A stretch of DNA of 64,000 nt from positions 186,001 through 250,000 of the forward strand of contig NZ_CP139977.1 of assembly GCF_034424625.1 (NCBI RefSeq), given 5' to 3'. Below, piece by piece: positions 16,505 through 25,315 of this stretch. Below the pieces are notes generated by a model. The model saw only the letters and a program-made list of their open reading frames with translations, was not told the DNA's origin and ran no database searches. Numbering within the stretch: the first letter of the stretch is position 1; each line of letters starts with the position of its first letter. Position numbers and translations under genes: made by a program. This DNA is from Janthinobacterium lividum (GTDB lineage: Bacteria; Pseudomonadota; Gammaproteobacteria; Burkholderiales; Burkholderiaceae_D).

Positions 16505-17122
16505 TTATTGCCATAGACGGCCCAGTTGGCGCTGTAACAGAAGTTCCAGTAGCCGTTCGCCACTGATCAGAGTGAGCCGGCTATTCCCCAGGTGCTGGTA
16601 AAGCGCCGCACCACTGCGTCCTGAGTGGACGAACAGGCCGGCGGGATACCGATACGTTGCCACCAATTCAGCAAATTTCCGCACATGGTCGGCTGACACA
16701 TGCTGGCAATACCGCTTTACCTGTACCGCGCACCATCCATGGCGCGGATGCCATGCCTTGCCATCGATGCCGCCATCGCCGGTGTAGCGCACATTGCGCC
16801 AGACAAACAGGCCGCAGTCTTCCAACGCCGTCAGTACTATTTCCTCGAATATCAGCGGATCTACCTTGCGCAGGAAGGCGATGCATCTGGGATTCAGATA
16901 CGGGCCGTCCCAGGAGCGCAATTGCCGCAACACAGCACGGGATTTGGTTACGTTGTTGCGGTGACTTGGTCTGTGGCGCAGTCGCCAGGCATTGATACAG
17001 CGCGATGCAAGGCGGCAGACGATGGAAAGCAACGGCATGCGACGCGGCCTTTCACCGGACGTACGCGACTGATCACGCCTCGGAATAGGGCGGTGATTTC
17101 TATCATCACGAGACAAGGTCAC
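16505..17122 (-). CDS. Mrr-like restriction endonuclease
   Basis: GTG 17122 is preceded by a perfect AGGAGG at 6 nt, which decides the start even though the frame opens earlier; this gives 205 aa. The C-terminal 120 residues carry the Mrr-type PD-(D/E)xK core: DPLIFEEIVLTALEDCGLFV, then GDGGIDGKAW, then VQVKRYCQHVSADHVRKFAE, with catalytic Asp and Gln-x-Lys. Such proteins cleave DNA, often modified DNA, or serve in element maintenance. The N-terminal 60 residues are very Arg-rich and may contact DNA. The start overlaps the stop of the second integrase (17106) by 17 bases, so the two are coupled. Confidence 0.8.
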   Translation of the reverse strand: MTLSRDDRNHRPIPRRDQSRTSGERPRRMPLLSIVCRLASRCINAWRLRHRPSHRNNVTKSRAVLRQLRSWDGPYLNPRCIAFLRKVDPLIFEEIVLTALEDCGLFVWRNVRYTGDGGIDGKAWHPRHGWCAVQVKRYCQHVSADHVRKFAELVATYRYPAGLFVHSGRSGAALYQHLGNSRLTLISGERLLELLLQRQLGRLWQ

Positions 17123-18179
17123 AATCAGCCTCCTGTACTGGTTTGTGCTGAATGGGCGAGCCGAGATAGGCATTGCTGATCTGTGGGCGGTTGTGCCCTA
17201 GTTGCAATGCCACCTGATGGTAGAGCGCGCGTATTGCTTCCGTGTCCAGGTGCAGTTGCCCGGCGCGCACCGGTGCCTGGCAGTCGGCAATGTCAAAGAA
17301 GAGATCCCCCGCGAATTCGTGGCGCAGTCCATGCGGAGTGACGCCGAGGTTGGTCTTAGTCAAACCAGCCTTGCGCACGACGTTGGAAAACAGGTCGAGC
17401 GACTGTTTCAGTGTCAAATCCGGGTGCCCGATATGCGAGTGCCGGAAGCGGGCGAGGCGACAGGCTTCGCTTAACGCCCTGCGCTGTGCATCGTTGCGTA
17501 CTGCCGCGAAACGCAAGCGTCCTCCCTTAGTGCCGCGTTTGATGCGCAGGAAACTAATGTAGCGGTCAGTACCGTGCTGCGGGTAACCGGCTGGCAATGC
17601 AAAGGCTGGTACTTCTGCGGTGTGCGGGCAGAACATCACCGCTTCCTTGCGCCGCAGTCCGAATGCTAGCAACATGCGCAGCTGCGTACCGACCCTGTAG
17701 TCCATGGCAGTCACAGTGTCGATTACCTTGTCCACCTCGACGCCATTCCCGGTCCAGCTCTTGTCGCTGTCTGCACTGTAGTGCCGAGTCACGAGGTGCA
17801 GATCATTGGCATATTGTTCGGCACTCTGAACCAGCCCGGGTTTGCCGATCCAACGTGCAAAGACACGCAGAAAGCTCATTTGCTGCTGGATGTAGGCGGC
17901 GCTGAATGGCTGGCGCATCGTTTTCGCCACCGCCTGTCGCGGGGCGTTGATGGCCTTTCCCGTCCAGTGCAGCATAAGTACGTAGAGATGTTTGCTGCTC
18001 AGGTTGTCAGGCGTCGGTTTGAATCCCAGTGCACGTAGGGTGGCAAATGCGCGTTCCAGGCCCAGCTTGCGCGCTTCCATGGTGTTGTGGGACACCACTT
18101 TGTTGCGATACGCATGCTTGCCGTTATGTTCCAGCAAAATCATGTCCAATTGGGTTTTCCAGTCGCTGTTGTTCGTCAT
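17106..18179 (-). CDS. Integrase-domain (tyrosine recombinase) protein
   Basis: The product is 357 aa from ATG 18179, with AAGGAG 7 nt upstream; the extension to 18443 is excluded. The N-terminal half is a core-binding-like helical domain. The catalytic half has LAFGLRRKEAVMF (Arg, about residue 171), TPHGLRHEFAGDLFF (HxLR, about 284) and LGHNRPQISNAYLG (His and Tyr, about 336). These are the residues of an active tyrosine recombinase. It belongs to the integrase-domain group common on Burkholderiales islands and differs from the one at 646-1878. It is cotranscribed with mrr. Confidence 0.82.
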   Translation of the reverse strand: MTNNSDWKTQLDMILLEHNGKHAYRNKVVSHNTMEARKLGLERAFATLRALGFKPTPDNLSSKHLYVLMLHWTGKAINAPRQAVAKTMRQPFSAAYIQQQMSFLRVFARWIGKPGLVQSAEQYANDLHLVTRHYSADSDKSWTGNGVEVDKVIDTVTAMDYRVGTQLRMLLAFGLRRKEAVMFCPHTAEVPAFALPAGYPQHGTDRYISFLRIKRGTKGGRLRFAAVRNDAQRRALSEACRLARFRHSHIGHPDLTLKQSLDLFSNVVRKAGLTKTNLGVTPHGLRHEFAGDLFFDIADCQAPVRAGQLHLDTEAIRALYHQVALQLGHNRPQISNAYLGSPIQHKPVQEADCDLVS

Positions 18180-19459
18180 CACCAATCTCCTTGTTCCCAC
18201 ACCTTCAACGTACAGCCACATACCATCCAGCGCGGACGGAGCAAACCGTGCTGTGCGCCAGTCTTTCTGTTTCTTTGATGCAGCGTCATGACGTTGTGCT
18301 GTCCCCTTGAGACAATGTGTCGACGTGGCGCTGTCAGTGCCACGTCTAATGCTTGGCCATTTCCCAGGCACGGCGAGACGCGGCCAATGTGCGTTCGTCC
18401 TGCGGGCGAGGAATTGCAGGCAATGCGTGTGCCCTGGGTGCATTGCTTTCTTGGATAGGGTCTATCGCGCGAGCGAATGGTCTCTTAAAAATGCGCATGC
18501 CGAAGTCGGGTGGATTTCGCCTTGCCCGGCTACCCCCGCCTCAAGGGCGGGCAGTGCCACGCGAAGTGCGTAGCAAAGGCTGCCTGGTTGACTGCCAGGC
18601 CCAACTATTGAATGTCAAGGAGTTCATCTCCCACGCCGATATCCAAGGTCCTACCACCGGACCCTCTGGCGCTACGTGCATACCGATATGCTCGAAGCCT
18701 CACGGGCAACGGCGGCATGTCGACATCCGAGGATGGTCGCACGAGGGGAAATGTGTAATGAGGAATTGCTGAGATGCCGGTCGTGCCGACACGCCCCAGA
18801 TCATGTCTATGGGCTATCTGCATGCATCGCGTTCAGCAGGCGATCATGCTCCTGACGGCTCACGGCGGTACAGGAATGATGGGGTTACGGACATCGATCT
18901 CGCGGATCGGATACAGAGAACTTTGGGCCATGGTTCCATGGCTCTTTCATAACTGACTGGTGGTCCAGTCGACAATGGCAGGTCACGACTGCGACGGTGG
19001 TTTCGCTCACGGGCGCTGCATTGAGACCGCGATGGTCATGGAAGCAGGTCCAGACAGTGTTCCCAGATTAGGCTGCGCCAAAATCGAAGTCAAGGGGATT
19101 TTTTACCGCGAAAAATTGTAATTGAACCCCAATTTAAATTGTAAGGTCGAAAAAAACGTTTTTTTCACTTGAGAAGTGAACAGAGAGTGATACCTCTGAT
19201 TGTAAATCGTATTGACGAATGTCGATGTGTAGCTCGGCACAATGGGGTGAAAGCGTTTCCACAACGAGTGGGGAACAGATGGGGAGCAGGTATTTGGGGC
19301 AGGATAGGCGCTGCATTGGCGCGAAAACCATTCCAGTCGCACTGCAAACGCGATGGAGACGCTACAAATTTAAAAGGGGCGCATAAAACGCACTCTGTTT
19401 GTCCTCTTTGCTTGCTATCTGGCAGTACATTGCAGCAATGAGTTCGGCAGGAGAGGATC
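18180..19459. other. Long non-coding stretch upstream of parM
   Basis: About 1.3 kb. Part of it (to 18443) is the open but untranslated extension of the integrase frame. The + strand frames 18307-18772 and 18774-18956 have no ribosome-binding site and no protein-like composition. The right-hand part (19080-19210) becomes AT-rich and carries repeats; see the next entry. A promoter for parM and possibly a centromere would be expected in this stretch. Confidence 0.4.
19113..19180. repeat. AT-rich region with direct and inverted repeats upstream of parM
   Basis: AAATTGTAA occurs twice (19113-19121 and 19136-19144). TTCACTT-GAG-AAGTGAA (19164-19180) is a perfect 7-bp inverted repeat with a 3-nt spacer. 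The stretch lies 280 bp upstream of the actin-like segregation gene. Centromeres or partner-protein operators of ParM systems often lie upstream of the ATPase; that role here is a guess. Confidence 0.4.
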
Positions 19460-20527
19460 ATGAATCCAGTGGTACGGGCAGTCGATGTGGGACGTGGGAA
19501 CACGAAGTATATTTTCGGCACCAAAGTGGATGGGACCCCGCAATGTGACATGTTTCCTTCACAGGCGGCACCATCCGAGTCATTGCGTGACCATGATGCA
19601 TGGGGCGCAAAGCGTAAGACTACGACTGTGCCTATCGAGGGCTTGTTTTACGAAGTTGGTCCCGATGTCCATTTGGCAGCAGATGTTTTCTCAGCGAATA
19701 TGCTGCAAAACGATCACTACTGCCTTACCCCTGAATATATGGCGTTATTGCTGGGGGCTGTGGATTACATGCAACTCGACCATATCGATCTTCTTGTCGT
19801 TGGTCTTCCGGTCGCCACATTCAAGCAGCGGCGCTGGGTAGCAGTACTGGAAAAAAAGGTGCAGGGAGAGCATCAGCTAGGAAATGGCAAACGGGTCACT
19901 ATAGCGCGGGTCAAGGCAGTGGCGCAGCCGACCGGTGCTCTCATGTATTACGGAATTGCGTATAACCGGGTCGCGGAATTACGCAAGGAGCGCAGTCTTA
20001 TTGTGGATCCTGGCCGACGTACCTTTGATTGGATTGTCTCTCACGGGATGCAGTCAGTGGAAAAGCGAAGCCACTCAGTCAACCGTGGCATGTTCGACGT
20101 ATTACAGTCTATCGCCGATGGAATTAGTAGGATTACTGCATCACAATACCGAGACTACGATGTGATTGACCGGGCGTTACGGGAGGGCAAGAAACCGGTG
20201 ATATTTCAATCCGACTACGATATTGCTCCCCATTTGGCCATGGCGCACAAGATACCGGAGCAGGCTGTCGCTGAAATGACCCGCTATGTCGGAGATGCCG
20301 CCGATATCAAAAATATCATTTTGGTTGGCGGTGCCGCGTTCTTTTACAGGAAGGCGCTCAAGGCAGCTTTTCCGAGACATATGATCACCGAGCTAAAAGA
20401 TCCGATCTTTGCCAATGTCAAAGGCTTTCAATACGCTGGGGCTGCATTTTCCAAAACATACCGTGCTGGTGTCGTACCTGAGCTGGAGAACCCAGGCACA
20501 CCGCACGGGTTACCCCGGAGTGCTTGA
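19460..20527 (+). CDS. parM: Actin-like plasmid segregation ATPase (ParM/StbA, PRTRC-D type)
   Basis: The product is 355 aa from ATG 19460, preceded by AGGAGAGGATC. It has the actin/Hsp70 ATPase motifs in order: phosphate-1 VDVGRGNTKY (residues 8-17), phosphate-2 IVDPGRRTFDW (about 181) and adenosine motif IILVGGAAFFY (about 286). Length and spacing fit ParM/StbA; the N-terminus resembles the PRTRC system protein D group of large Burkholderiales plasmids. Such proteins polymerise with ATP and push plasmid copies apart. In phosphate-2 the family often has D.G..T.D; here an Arg-Arg pair is present and the key Asp residues are kept. The downstream gene overlaps by four bases. Confidence 0.85.
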   Translation: MNPVVRAVDVGRGNTKYIFGTKVDGTPQCDMFPSQAAPSESLRDHDAWGAKRKTTTVPIEGLFYEVGPDVHLAADVFSANMLQNDHYCLTPEYMALLLGAVDYMQLDHIDLLVVGLPVATFKQRRWVAVLEKKVQGEHQLGNGKRVTIARVKAVAQPTGALMYYGIAYNRVAELRKERSLIVDPGRRTFDWIVSHGMQSVEKRSHSVNRGMFDVLQSIADGISRITASQYRDYDVIDRALREGKKPVIFQSDYDIAPHLAMAHKIPEQAVAEMTRYVGDAADIKNIILVGGAAFFYRKALKAAFPRHMITELKDPIFANVKGFQYAGAAFSKTYRAGVVPELENPGTPHGLPRSA

Positions 20528-20787
20528 TGAGCGAGGTAATGCGAATGAGTTTTGTCTTGATGAGAGAGGATATTCCAGCGCTCTTCGATGACCTTCAACA
20601 TTTTCCGAAAGGCCCCAGGAGAATTAATCGGCTGCGCATTCTCGCATATGCCGGATTGACGGCGATGGACGTACAGTCGCGCCATCCAGAGTCTGAACGG
20701 CTACTTTCTGCGGCAACGCCCAATGCAGCGGCTGGCGATCCGCTAGGTGACGCATCACTAGAGTTTTTCGGGCCGCCGCTGCGATAG
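20527..20787 (+). CDS. Small partner protein of the ParM-like ATPase
   Basis: The product is 86 aa; ATG 20527 overlaps the parM TGA (ATGA), showing translational coupling. It is mixed-charge and helical in the middle (LFDDLQHFPKGPRRINRLRI), with a less ordered C-terminus. ParM-type operons normally have a small centromere-binding adaptor (ParR/StbB) in this place, so that role is the obvious inference. The sequence itself shows no ribbon-helix-helix motif that I can be sure of. Confidence 0.6.
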   Translation: MSEVMRMSFVLMREDIPALFDDLQHFPKGPRRINRLRILAYAGLTAMDVQSRHPESERLLSAATPNAAAGDPLGDASLEFFGPPLR

Positions 20788-20918
20788 GGAGGCTGAAGTA
20801 GATTTGGTCAATTGTCTTCACGTCTGATCTGTAGCGATGCTTCCACCTACGTTGTGTGCGAGAAAACTAGCGATGGCCAGGATTGGCGCCACAACTTAGG
20901 TGCAGGCTTGGGATTTTT

Positions 20919-20947
20919 TTGAAAAAGTTTGCAACTGAACGGATGAT
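20919..20947 (+). promoter_or_regulatory. Possible sigma-70 promoter of the H-NS-like gene
   Basis: TTGAAA (20919-20924) is followed after 17 bp by GATGAT (20942-20947), a fair -35/-10 pair, about 60 bp upstream of the start codon. It sits in the only gap between the ParM partner gene and the H-NS-like gene. Confidence 0.35.
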
Positions 20948-21004
20948 AGGGGAGGGAAATGTGTTAATTTCTCAGGCATTCAAACGTTTTAATAGGTGAA
21001 TTCT

Positions 21005-21313
21005 ATGAATCTGGAAAATTTGAGCATTGCGGAACTGCGTGCATTACAGGACGATATCAAAAAACAGTTGAAGGTCCGCGAGCAAAAGGATCTGGATGAA
21101 GCGCGGGCAAAAATTCTGCAAATTGCGCAGAGCCTTGGAAAATCAGTCAAAGAGTTGGTCGGTGATGGGGTCAGGGTGAAAACTCAAACGGTTGCAGTAA
21201 AGTATCGCAATCCGAATGATGCTTCGCAACAGTGGAGTGGCCGTGGTCGCCAGCCGAAATGGGTCAAAGACTGGGTTGACTCAGGAAAGACACTGGATCA
21301 AGCAAAAGTGTAA
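21005..21313 (+). CDS. H-NS family nucleoid-associated protein
   Basis: The product is 102 aa. ATG 21005 has AGG 8 nt upstream; the frame also has a GTG at 20996. Residues about 1-50 form the coiled-coil oligomerisation segment (LSIAELRALQDDIKKQLKVR). The C-terminal 35 residues have the H-NS DNA-binding core: VKYRNPNDASQQWSGRGRQP followed by KWV, with the W-x-G-R-G-R-x-P loop that enters the minor groove of AT-rich DNA. Betaproteobacterial members of this size (BpH3-like) silence acquired DNA. It could damp expression of the AT-richer genes at 25-27 kb and of the polyketide cluster. Confidence 0.92.
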   Translation: MNLENLSIAELRALQDDIKKQLKVREQKDLDEARAKILQIAQSLGKSVKELVGDGVRVKTQTVAVKYRNPNDASQQWSGRGRQPKWVKDWVDSGKTLDQAKV

Positions 21314-21524
21314 TGCACCAACGGTAGATGATCGAGTTCAAGCGCATTCGTTTGATGTGGAGTTTGTCGCTTCGCCCAGCGTTTGTGTGCTGTGGTCTAC
21401 TTGATCGGCGATCGGCTGTTGGCAAATCCGAGAGAACACTAGATAGTGCCACGGCGGCAGTGCCAAGCTGTGTAAGTGGCTGCATATCCAGAGAATTCTC
21501 GCGATAGCATTGCTCATGAGAGCG

Positions 21525-21944
21525 CTAAGATTGGCGTGCGTGCAAACTTTTCAGTGCCGCGAACATCGTCTCCACCGCTGCAGGGGGGATTGATTCAACG
21601 GCTTCGGTGCAAATGCCATTGGCAGTCTCGCTTGCGGAGTTCACGAGCGCACGCCCGGCTGGGCGAAGCACAGCCTGACGACATCCATTTTCACCTTCGC
21701 GCACCACAAGGCCAATCTTTTCAAGCACGATCAACTGACGCAGCACTGATGATTGGGACTGACCAAGTGGACGCACGAGTTCCGGAATACTTACCTGGCC
21801 ACCGTCCGCCTGCGCGAGCACATTGAGTAGTACAAAGTCATTAAAACTGATTCCATGGTGTATGCCTAACTCGTCATCAAGTTTGAGTTGCAGGTTGGCG
21901 TGGGCATGGTGTAGTGCCAAACAAAAACCGAGATTCGTGTTCAT
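21525..21944 (-). CDS. MarR-like winged-helix transcriptional regulator
   Basis: The product is 139 aa from ATG 21944, with AGGAG 9 nt upstream. Residues about 10-120 read as a MarR-type winged helix: FNDFVLLNVLAQADGGQVSI, PELVRPLGQSQSSVLRQLIV (recognition helix) and IGLVVREGENGCRQAVLRPA (wing), with flanking dimer helices. Its ATG overlaps the stop of the GIY-YIG-like gene (ATGA), so the two are made together. The target is unknown. Proximity to the polyketide cluster makes it a candidate regulator, but nothing in the sequence proves that. Confidence 0.8.
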   Translation of the reverse strand: MNTNLGFCLALHHAHANLQLKLDDELGIHHGISFNDFVLLNVLAQADGGQVSIPELVRPLGQSQSSVLRQLIVLEKIGLVVREGENGCRQAVLRPAGRALVNSASETANGICTEAVESIPPAAVETMFAALKSLHARQS

Positions 21945-22306
21945 TGAGAGTCGCTCCTGGGTTCGTCGTAGCCAAGTTCGCCGGTACAAGGTATTTCCTG
22001 GCGCCATAGGCTAACTAGCATTTTCAATTCTTGTGCGGCGTTGAACGCTGGATCTTCGCTGGGTTTGACCATGTCGAGTACGTCGAAGAGAAAGTTGGAC
22101 TCGCCGTACTCGATCCAGTCTTGCGCAAGCCTCGCATTGCGATGTTGTCCATGCTGCAGTTCAAAGCGATGTCGGTTAAGTGTGCCCTGAGCGTTCGTAC
22201 TTCCTGCAACCAAGGCCCGTCCCGTGATCTGGTTTCGTATCGCATATACGCCTGCTCGGGATTTCGTCTCCAGAAACTGCCGTTTCAGCATCTTTTTGTT
22301 TGTCAT
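21941..22306 (-). CDS. GIY-YIG-like nuclease-fold protein
   Basis: The product is 121 aa. ATG 22306 has AAGGA 6 nt upstream; ATG 22309 and the frame to 22336 are alternatives. AGVYAIRNQITGRALVAGST corresponds to the GIY...YIG strand pair, with the second motif changed to LVAGST. HRFELQHGQHRNARLAQDW follows, with the Arg/His region and Asn helix normal for the fold, and FLFDVLDMV comes after it. The change in the second Tyr motif is typical of the regulator-linked subgroup rather than the active UvrC-like enzymes. It is coupled by a 4-base overlap to the MarR-like gene. Confidence 0.75.
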   Translation of the reverse strand: MTNKKMLKRQFLETKSRAGVYAIRNQITGRALVAGSTNAQGTLNRHRFELQHGQHRNARLAQDWIEYGESNFLFDVLDMVKPSEDPAFNAAQELKMLVSLWRQEIPCTGELGYDEPRSDSQ

Positions 22307-22612
22307 CATCAATCCTTTTTCTTCCAAATGAGTCACGGTGCAAGCAGGTTATGACTGTACGATGTGGTTTACTTAGGAGAAGGCAATAACCGGGTGGCGT
22401 TTAGGCAGGACTGTGGTGCGCGGCCTGCCGTCGGAATATCCCGATGTGGAAATCGAGATCATCCTGCTCAAATACTAAATCTTTCATCTGGTACCGTCGC
22501 AGACTGCGGTCTCATGAACTCATTGCCTGTGTCCTGAAGGCCGACATCAGCATTCCGAATTTCAGCTGCTGTTCTAATGTGGAACATCGACGTGCCCACA
22601 CGGATGACTTAT

Positions 22613-22632
22613 TTTTCAATATTTATTGAAAA
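22613..22632. promoter_or_regulatory. Perfect 20-bp palindrome upstream of the PPTase
   Basis: TTTTCAATATTTATTGAAAA is a perfect 9-bp inverted repeat with a 2-nt spacer in an AT-rich stretch, about 75 bp before the first small ORF of the cluster. It could be an operator or a weak terminator (A/T-only stem base). The rest of 22307-22705 shows no supported gene. Confidence 0.5.
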
Positions 22633-22705
22633 GAAATAGATATTTTAAGATAAAATTGTTAATTATTGCAACGTTTTTTGGCTGAACACAGGCAGATTGG
22701 AAAAT

Positions 22706-22879
22706 ATGGCAGACCTCATTCCATGGAACCGCCAGCTGCTCGATCGATTGGCCAAGAGCCACGTGCAAACCAAGTTCATCAACCTCGGCGATCACCTAGC
22801 CCGCTATGCTAGCTACATCATCATCTTTGAAGAGGCTGGTTGCGTCAAACCACTGGCGGTTGATTTTCTGGCCGCGTAA
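22706..22879 (+). CDS. Small hypothetical protein, 57 aa, upstream of the PPTase
   Basis: ATG 22706 has GGA 5 nt upstream. The product (MADLIPWNRQLLDRLAKSHV...) has protein-like composition, with an amphipathic helix and a hydrophobic tail (YASYIIIFEEAGCVKPLAVD). Its stop is 13 bases before the PPTase start, which has no ribosome-binding site of its own, so this ORF may be needed to couple translation. It may also be a remnant of a longer gene. No family is recognised. Confidence 0.4.
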   Translation: MADLIPWNRQLLDRLAKSHVQTKFINLGDHLARYASYIIIFEEAGCVKPLAVDFLAA

Positions 22880-22892
22880 CAAGCACTTCGAC

Positions 22893-23693
22893 ATGCCAGC
22901 CCACCCCAACTCCAGCGAACAAGACATCGATCTATGGCTCGCCTATTATAATGAGATCGGCAATCCGCAGCTGCAGTCGCAACTGCGCGAATTGCTCAGT
23001 GACGCCGAGCGTGGCCAGGAAAAACGCTTTCATTTTGCCGATGACCGTCTGCGCTACCTCGTAACACGCGCGATGGTTCGCACGGTGCTGTCGCGCTATG
23101 CGACGGTCGCCCCGAACGATTGGGAGTTTGCCCTGAATGCCTACGGGCGCCCGGACATCGCCCCGCATCACGATGTGCGTGGCTTGTGCTTCAATATTTC
23201 GCATACGCGCGACCTGATCACGCTTGCCGTATCGAGGCACTGTGGCCTAGGCGTCGATGTCGAGAACCTGGCCGTGCGCCGGCCAGCGCTTGAAATTGCC
23301 AATCTCTTCTTTTCGCCGGTCGAAGCCGCAGAGCTGGCTAGCCTGAACCAAGAGCGACGCCGGGACCGTTTTTTCGAATACTGGACCCTTAAGGAATCAT
23401 ATAGCAAGGCGCGCGGGATGGGCTTGTCGCTTCCGCTCGACCAGTTCAGTTTCCACTTTCCGAACGAGCGCCTGGTGCGGCTCTCGATCGACGCGAAACT
23501 GGGCGACATCGAGAGCCGTTGGCGTTTCTGGCAATGCCGGCCCACACCAAATCATTTGCTCGCTCTTTGTGCGGAACGCCAGAGCGGCGCGATACCGCTC
23601 ATTACTGTACGCGAGGTCGTCCCGACCCTCAGGGACGTTATCATCGAGACTGAGTGGCTGAAAACCTCGGACGAGCGCGGCATAGATGAATAA
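22893..23693 (+). CDS. Sfp-type 4'-phosphopantetheinyl transferase
   Basis: The product is 266 aa from ATG 22893; the frame is open from 22806, but the extension overlaps the small ORF. Core motifs are present: FNISHTRDLITLAVS, GLGVDVENL (Mg-binding Asp and Glu, about residue 120) and FFEYWTLKESYSKARGMGLS (about 160). These define the Sfp/AcpT-like two-domain enzyme. It transfers the phosphopantetheine arm of CoA to the Ser of ACP domains and should activate the ACPs of the polyketide genes 7 kb downstream. No ribosome-binding site is visible at ATG 22893, hence the suggestion of coupling to 22706-22879. Confidence 0.92.
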   Translation: MPAHPNSSEQDIDLWLAYYNEIGNPQLQSQLRELLSDAERGQEKRFHFADDRLRYLVTRAMVRTVLSRYATVAPNDWEFALNAYGRPDIAPHHDVRGLCFNISHTRDLITLAVSRHCGLGVDVENLAVRRPALEIANLFFSPVEAAELASLNQERRRDRFFEYWTLKESYSKARGMGLSLPLDQFSFHFPNERLVRLSIDAKLGDIESRWRFWQCRPTPNHLLALCAERQSGAIPLITVREVVPTLRDVIIETEWLKTSDERGIDE

Positions 23694-24096
23694 CTTGTTG
23701 GATCACCGTAGGTGTAATCTGGAATCATTTTATTATGTGAATGTGGTCTGGGTCAGCAATCGAGTCATCCTGGATGGACATTGAACAGGTGCGGCAACTT
23801 GACTGGTGTTGTCTGACTGGATTCGATCAGGTCGCAATTTTCTTTTGTTTCCTTAGGGGTAGCGTGGGGCAACCCTTGTCGATATGGCCTTCTCCACGGG
23901 CCGACAATAATCCGCTGCAGTCTTGTCGTCGCATTGCAAACGACATTGAAAGAGGATCCCTCCAGCGGCCCTATGATCCGAATTCGGCGTGGAGAAGTGA
24001 TCAATTTTCTGAAGCGGAGTGATGATGTTTTTGCCTGTGTGCCAATCTGTTAGAAAGAGGCCCGCGTCATTCTCCAGCAGGTCCTCGATGGCAGGA

Positions 24097-24720
24097 TGTC
24101 GCTGACGTACGTGCAATTGTCGATGCTGCTTGAAGGCATCGACTGGCGTCATCCGGAGTACAGCCTCGCGTAAGCTTGGTGCATGCTCAGCCCTATGACC
24201 TCCGCGACATCGATGCCTTGAAAGCTGTGCTGCTGGTCTGTGAACGCCTGCTGCGGGACACGTGACGAACAGCTGGCAGGCTTGGTCGGGCAGTTGAGCA
24301 CACGTAACGTCGAGATTGAACACCTCATGCAGCAATGCACGTAGTTCGGCCGCAAGGCCGAAAAGCTGGTCCACCAGATCGAGCACCTGGATCTGCAACT
24401 TAAGGACCTGCAGGCCGACGAGGGGAGGCGACGTGCGAGATGACTGCGCTTGATCCTGCGCCGAGGAAGAGGGCGGTGCGCAGGCCCTTGCTCGAGCAAG
24501 GGCCGCGTGATCCGACATGTGTACTTCAATCTGACATGTGCTTGCTACGCGTGCAGGCAGCAGCACCGAGGCGGCCGATTAAGCAAGGAATCGCCGGGCC
24601 CAGCCTGCTGGCACAGGTATTGGTGGCCAAGTTCACCGATCATTCACCGCTATCCTCCAGTAGGTGATTGACGTGCGAAAGCGCCGATTTCGACCGATAC
24701 AGTGGCGACGATCCTGTACC
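24097..24720 (+). pseudogene. Decayed IS66-family element (TnpB end and TnpC parts)
   Basis: Reading across frames recovers LTYVQLSMLLEGIDWRHPE (the C-terminus of IS66 TnpB, stop at 24172-24174). This is followed by TnpC pieces: YDLRDIDALKAVLLVCERLL, EQLAGLVGQLSTRNVEIEHL with an in-frame TAG, then FGRKAEKLVHQIEHLDLQLK and later RPIKQGIAGPSLLAQVLVAK. The order matches an IS66 transposase, but frameshifts and stops make it non-functional. No terminal repeats or target duplication were recognised. Apart from this, 23694-24096 shows no gene. Confidence 0.7.
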
Positions 24721-24758
24721 AGCTCAAACGCTGGCCGGCACTGCTGTGACCTTGCCCC

Positions 24759-25022
24759 TTATGACGGGACACATCCCATCCTTGAGTTGGTGCCATTTTC
24801 CTGACTCCGTCGCACTAGATCTCTTTTGAACATGCAAGGTGATCTCAGCTTCAACGACGAATGTGGATGCATTGCATTGCAATGCGTAGCGGTGTCCGGC
24901 AGTTGCGTAAGCACGGTTTTAGAGGTGCTGCTATCCATCAGGCTCGCGGAGTGCCGTTCAAGTGTGTTGACGTAGTTTTCGGCGATGCCGTTCGACCGCG
25001 GGCCGCGTAACGGCGTGCGCAT
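24759..25022 (-). pseudogene. IS3-family transposase C-terminal fragment
   Basis: The frame encodes TPLRGPRSNGIAENYVNTLE ... CNAMHPHSSLKLRSPCMFKR. This is the end of an IS3-type OrfB integrase core, with the SNGxAE catalytic Glu and the HPHSxLxxRSPxxF box. Everything upstream is missing and the ends are ragged, so it is a relic. It lies on the strand opposite to the IS66 remnant and marks the left edge of the polyketide cluster. From 25023 to 25315 no gene is seen. Confidence 0.7.
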
Positions 25023-25315
25023 TGGTTATCTGCACGCTCTTATTCCTGTCCGCAAGAATAATGCATAGGCTGTGCCTACTGGCTCATGGAGCTATCTTAA
25101 GTCTCGGTATACCGGTGCGTGAGAAATCTGAAACATACCGAAAAAAGGCCTGCTTTTCCCGCTATCGATTAAACGACAGTCTATAGCCGAGGAAATATTG
25201 CCTTCTGGACGCCTACCTATCAAATCTAATAGTGCAAAAAATTCCCGGTATCGAATAAAGTTGTTGCAAGAAAATTTAATCAATCACCAAATTAAAATAG
25301 ACCAATCACTCATGC

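Noticed and set aside
18307..18956. Several + strand frames upstream of parM
   Set aside because: They overlap one another, lack ribosome-binding sites and show no protein-like pattern.
23853..24566. Minus-strand frame of 237 codons at the left border
   Set aside because: It lies antisense to the IS66 remnant, whose TnpB and TnpC segments are recognisable on the + strand.
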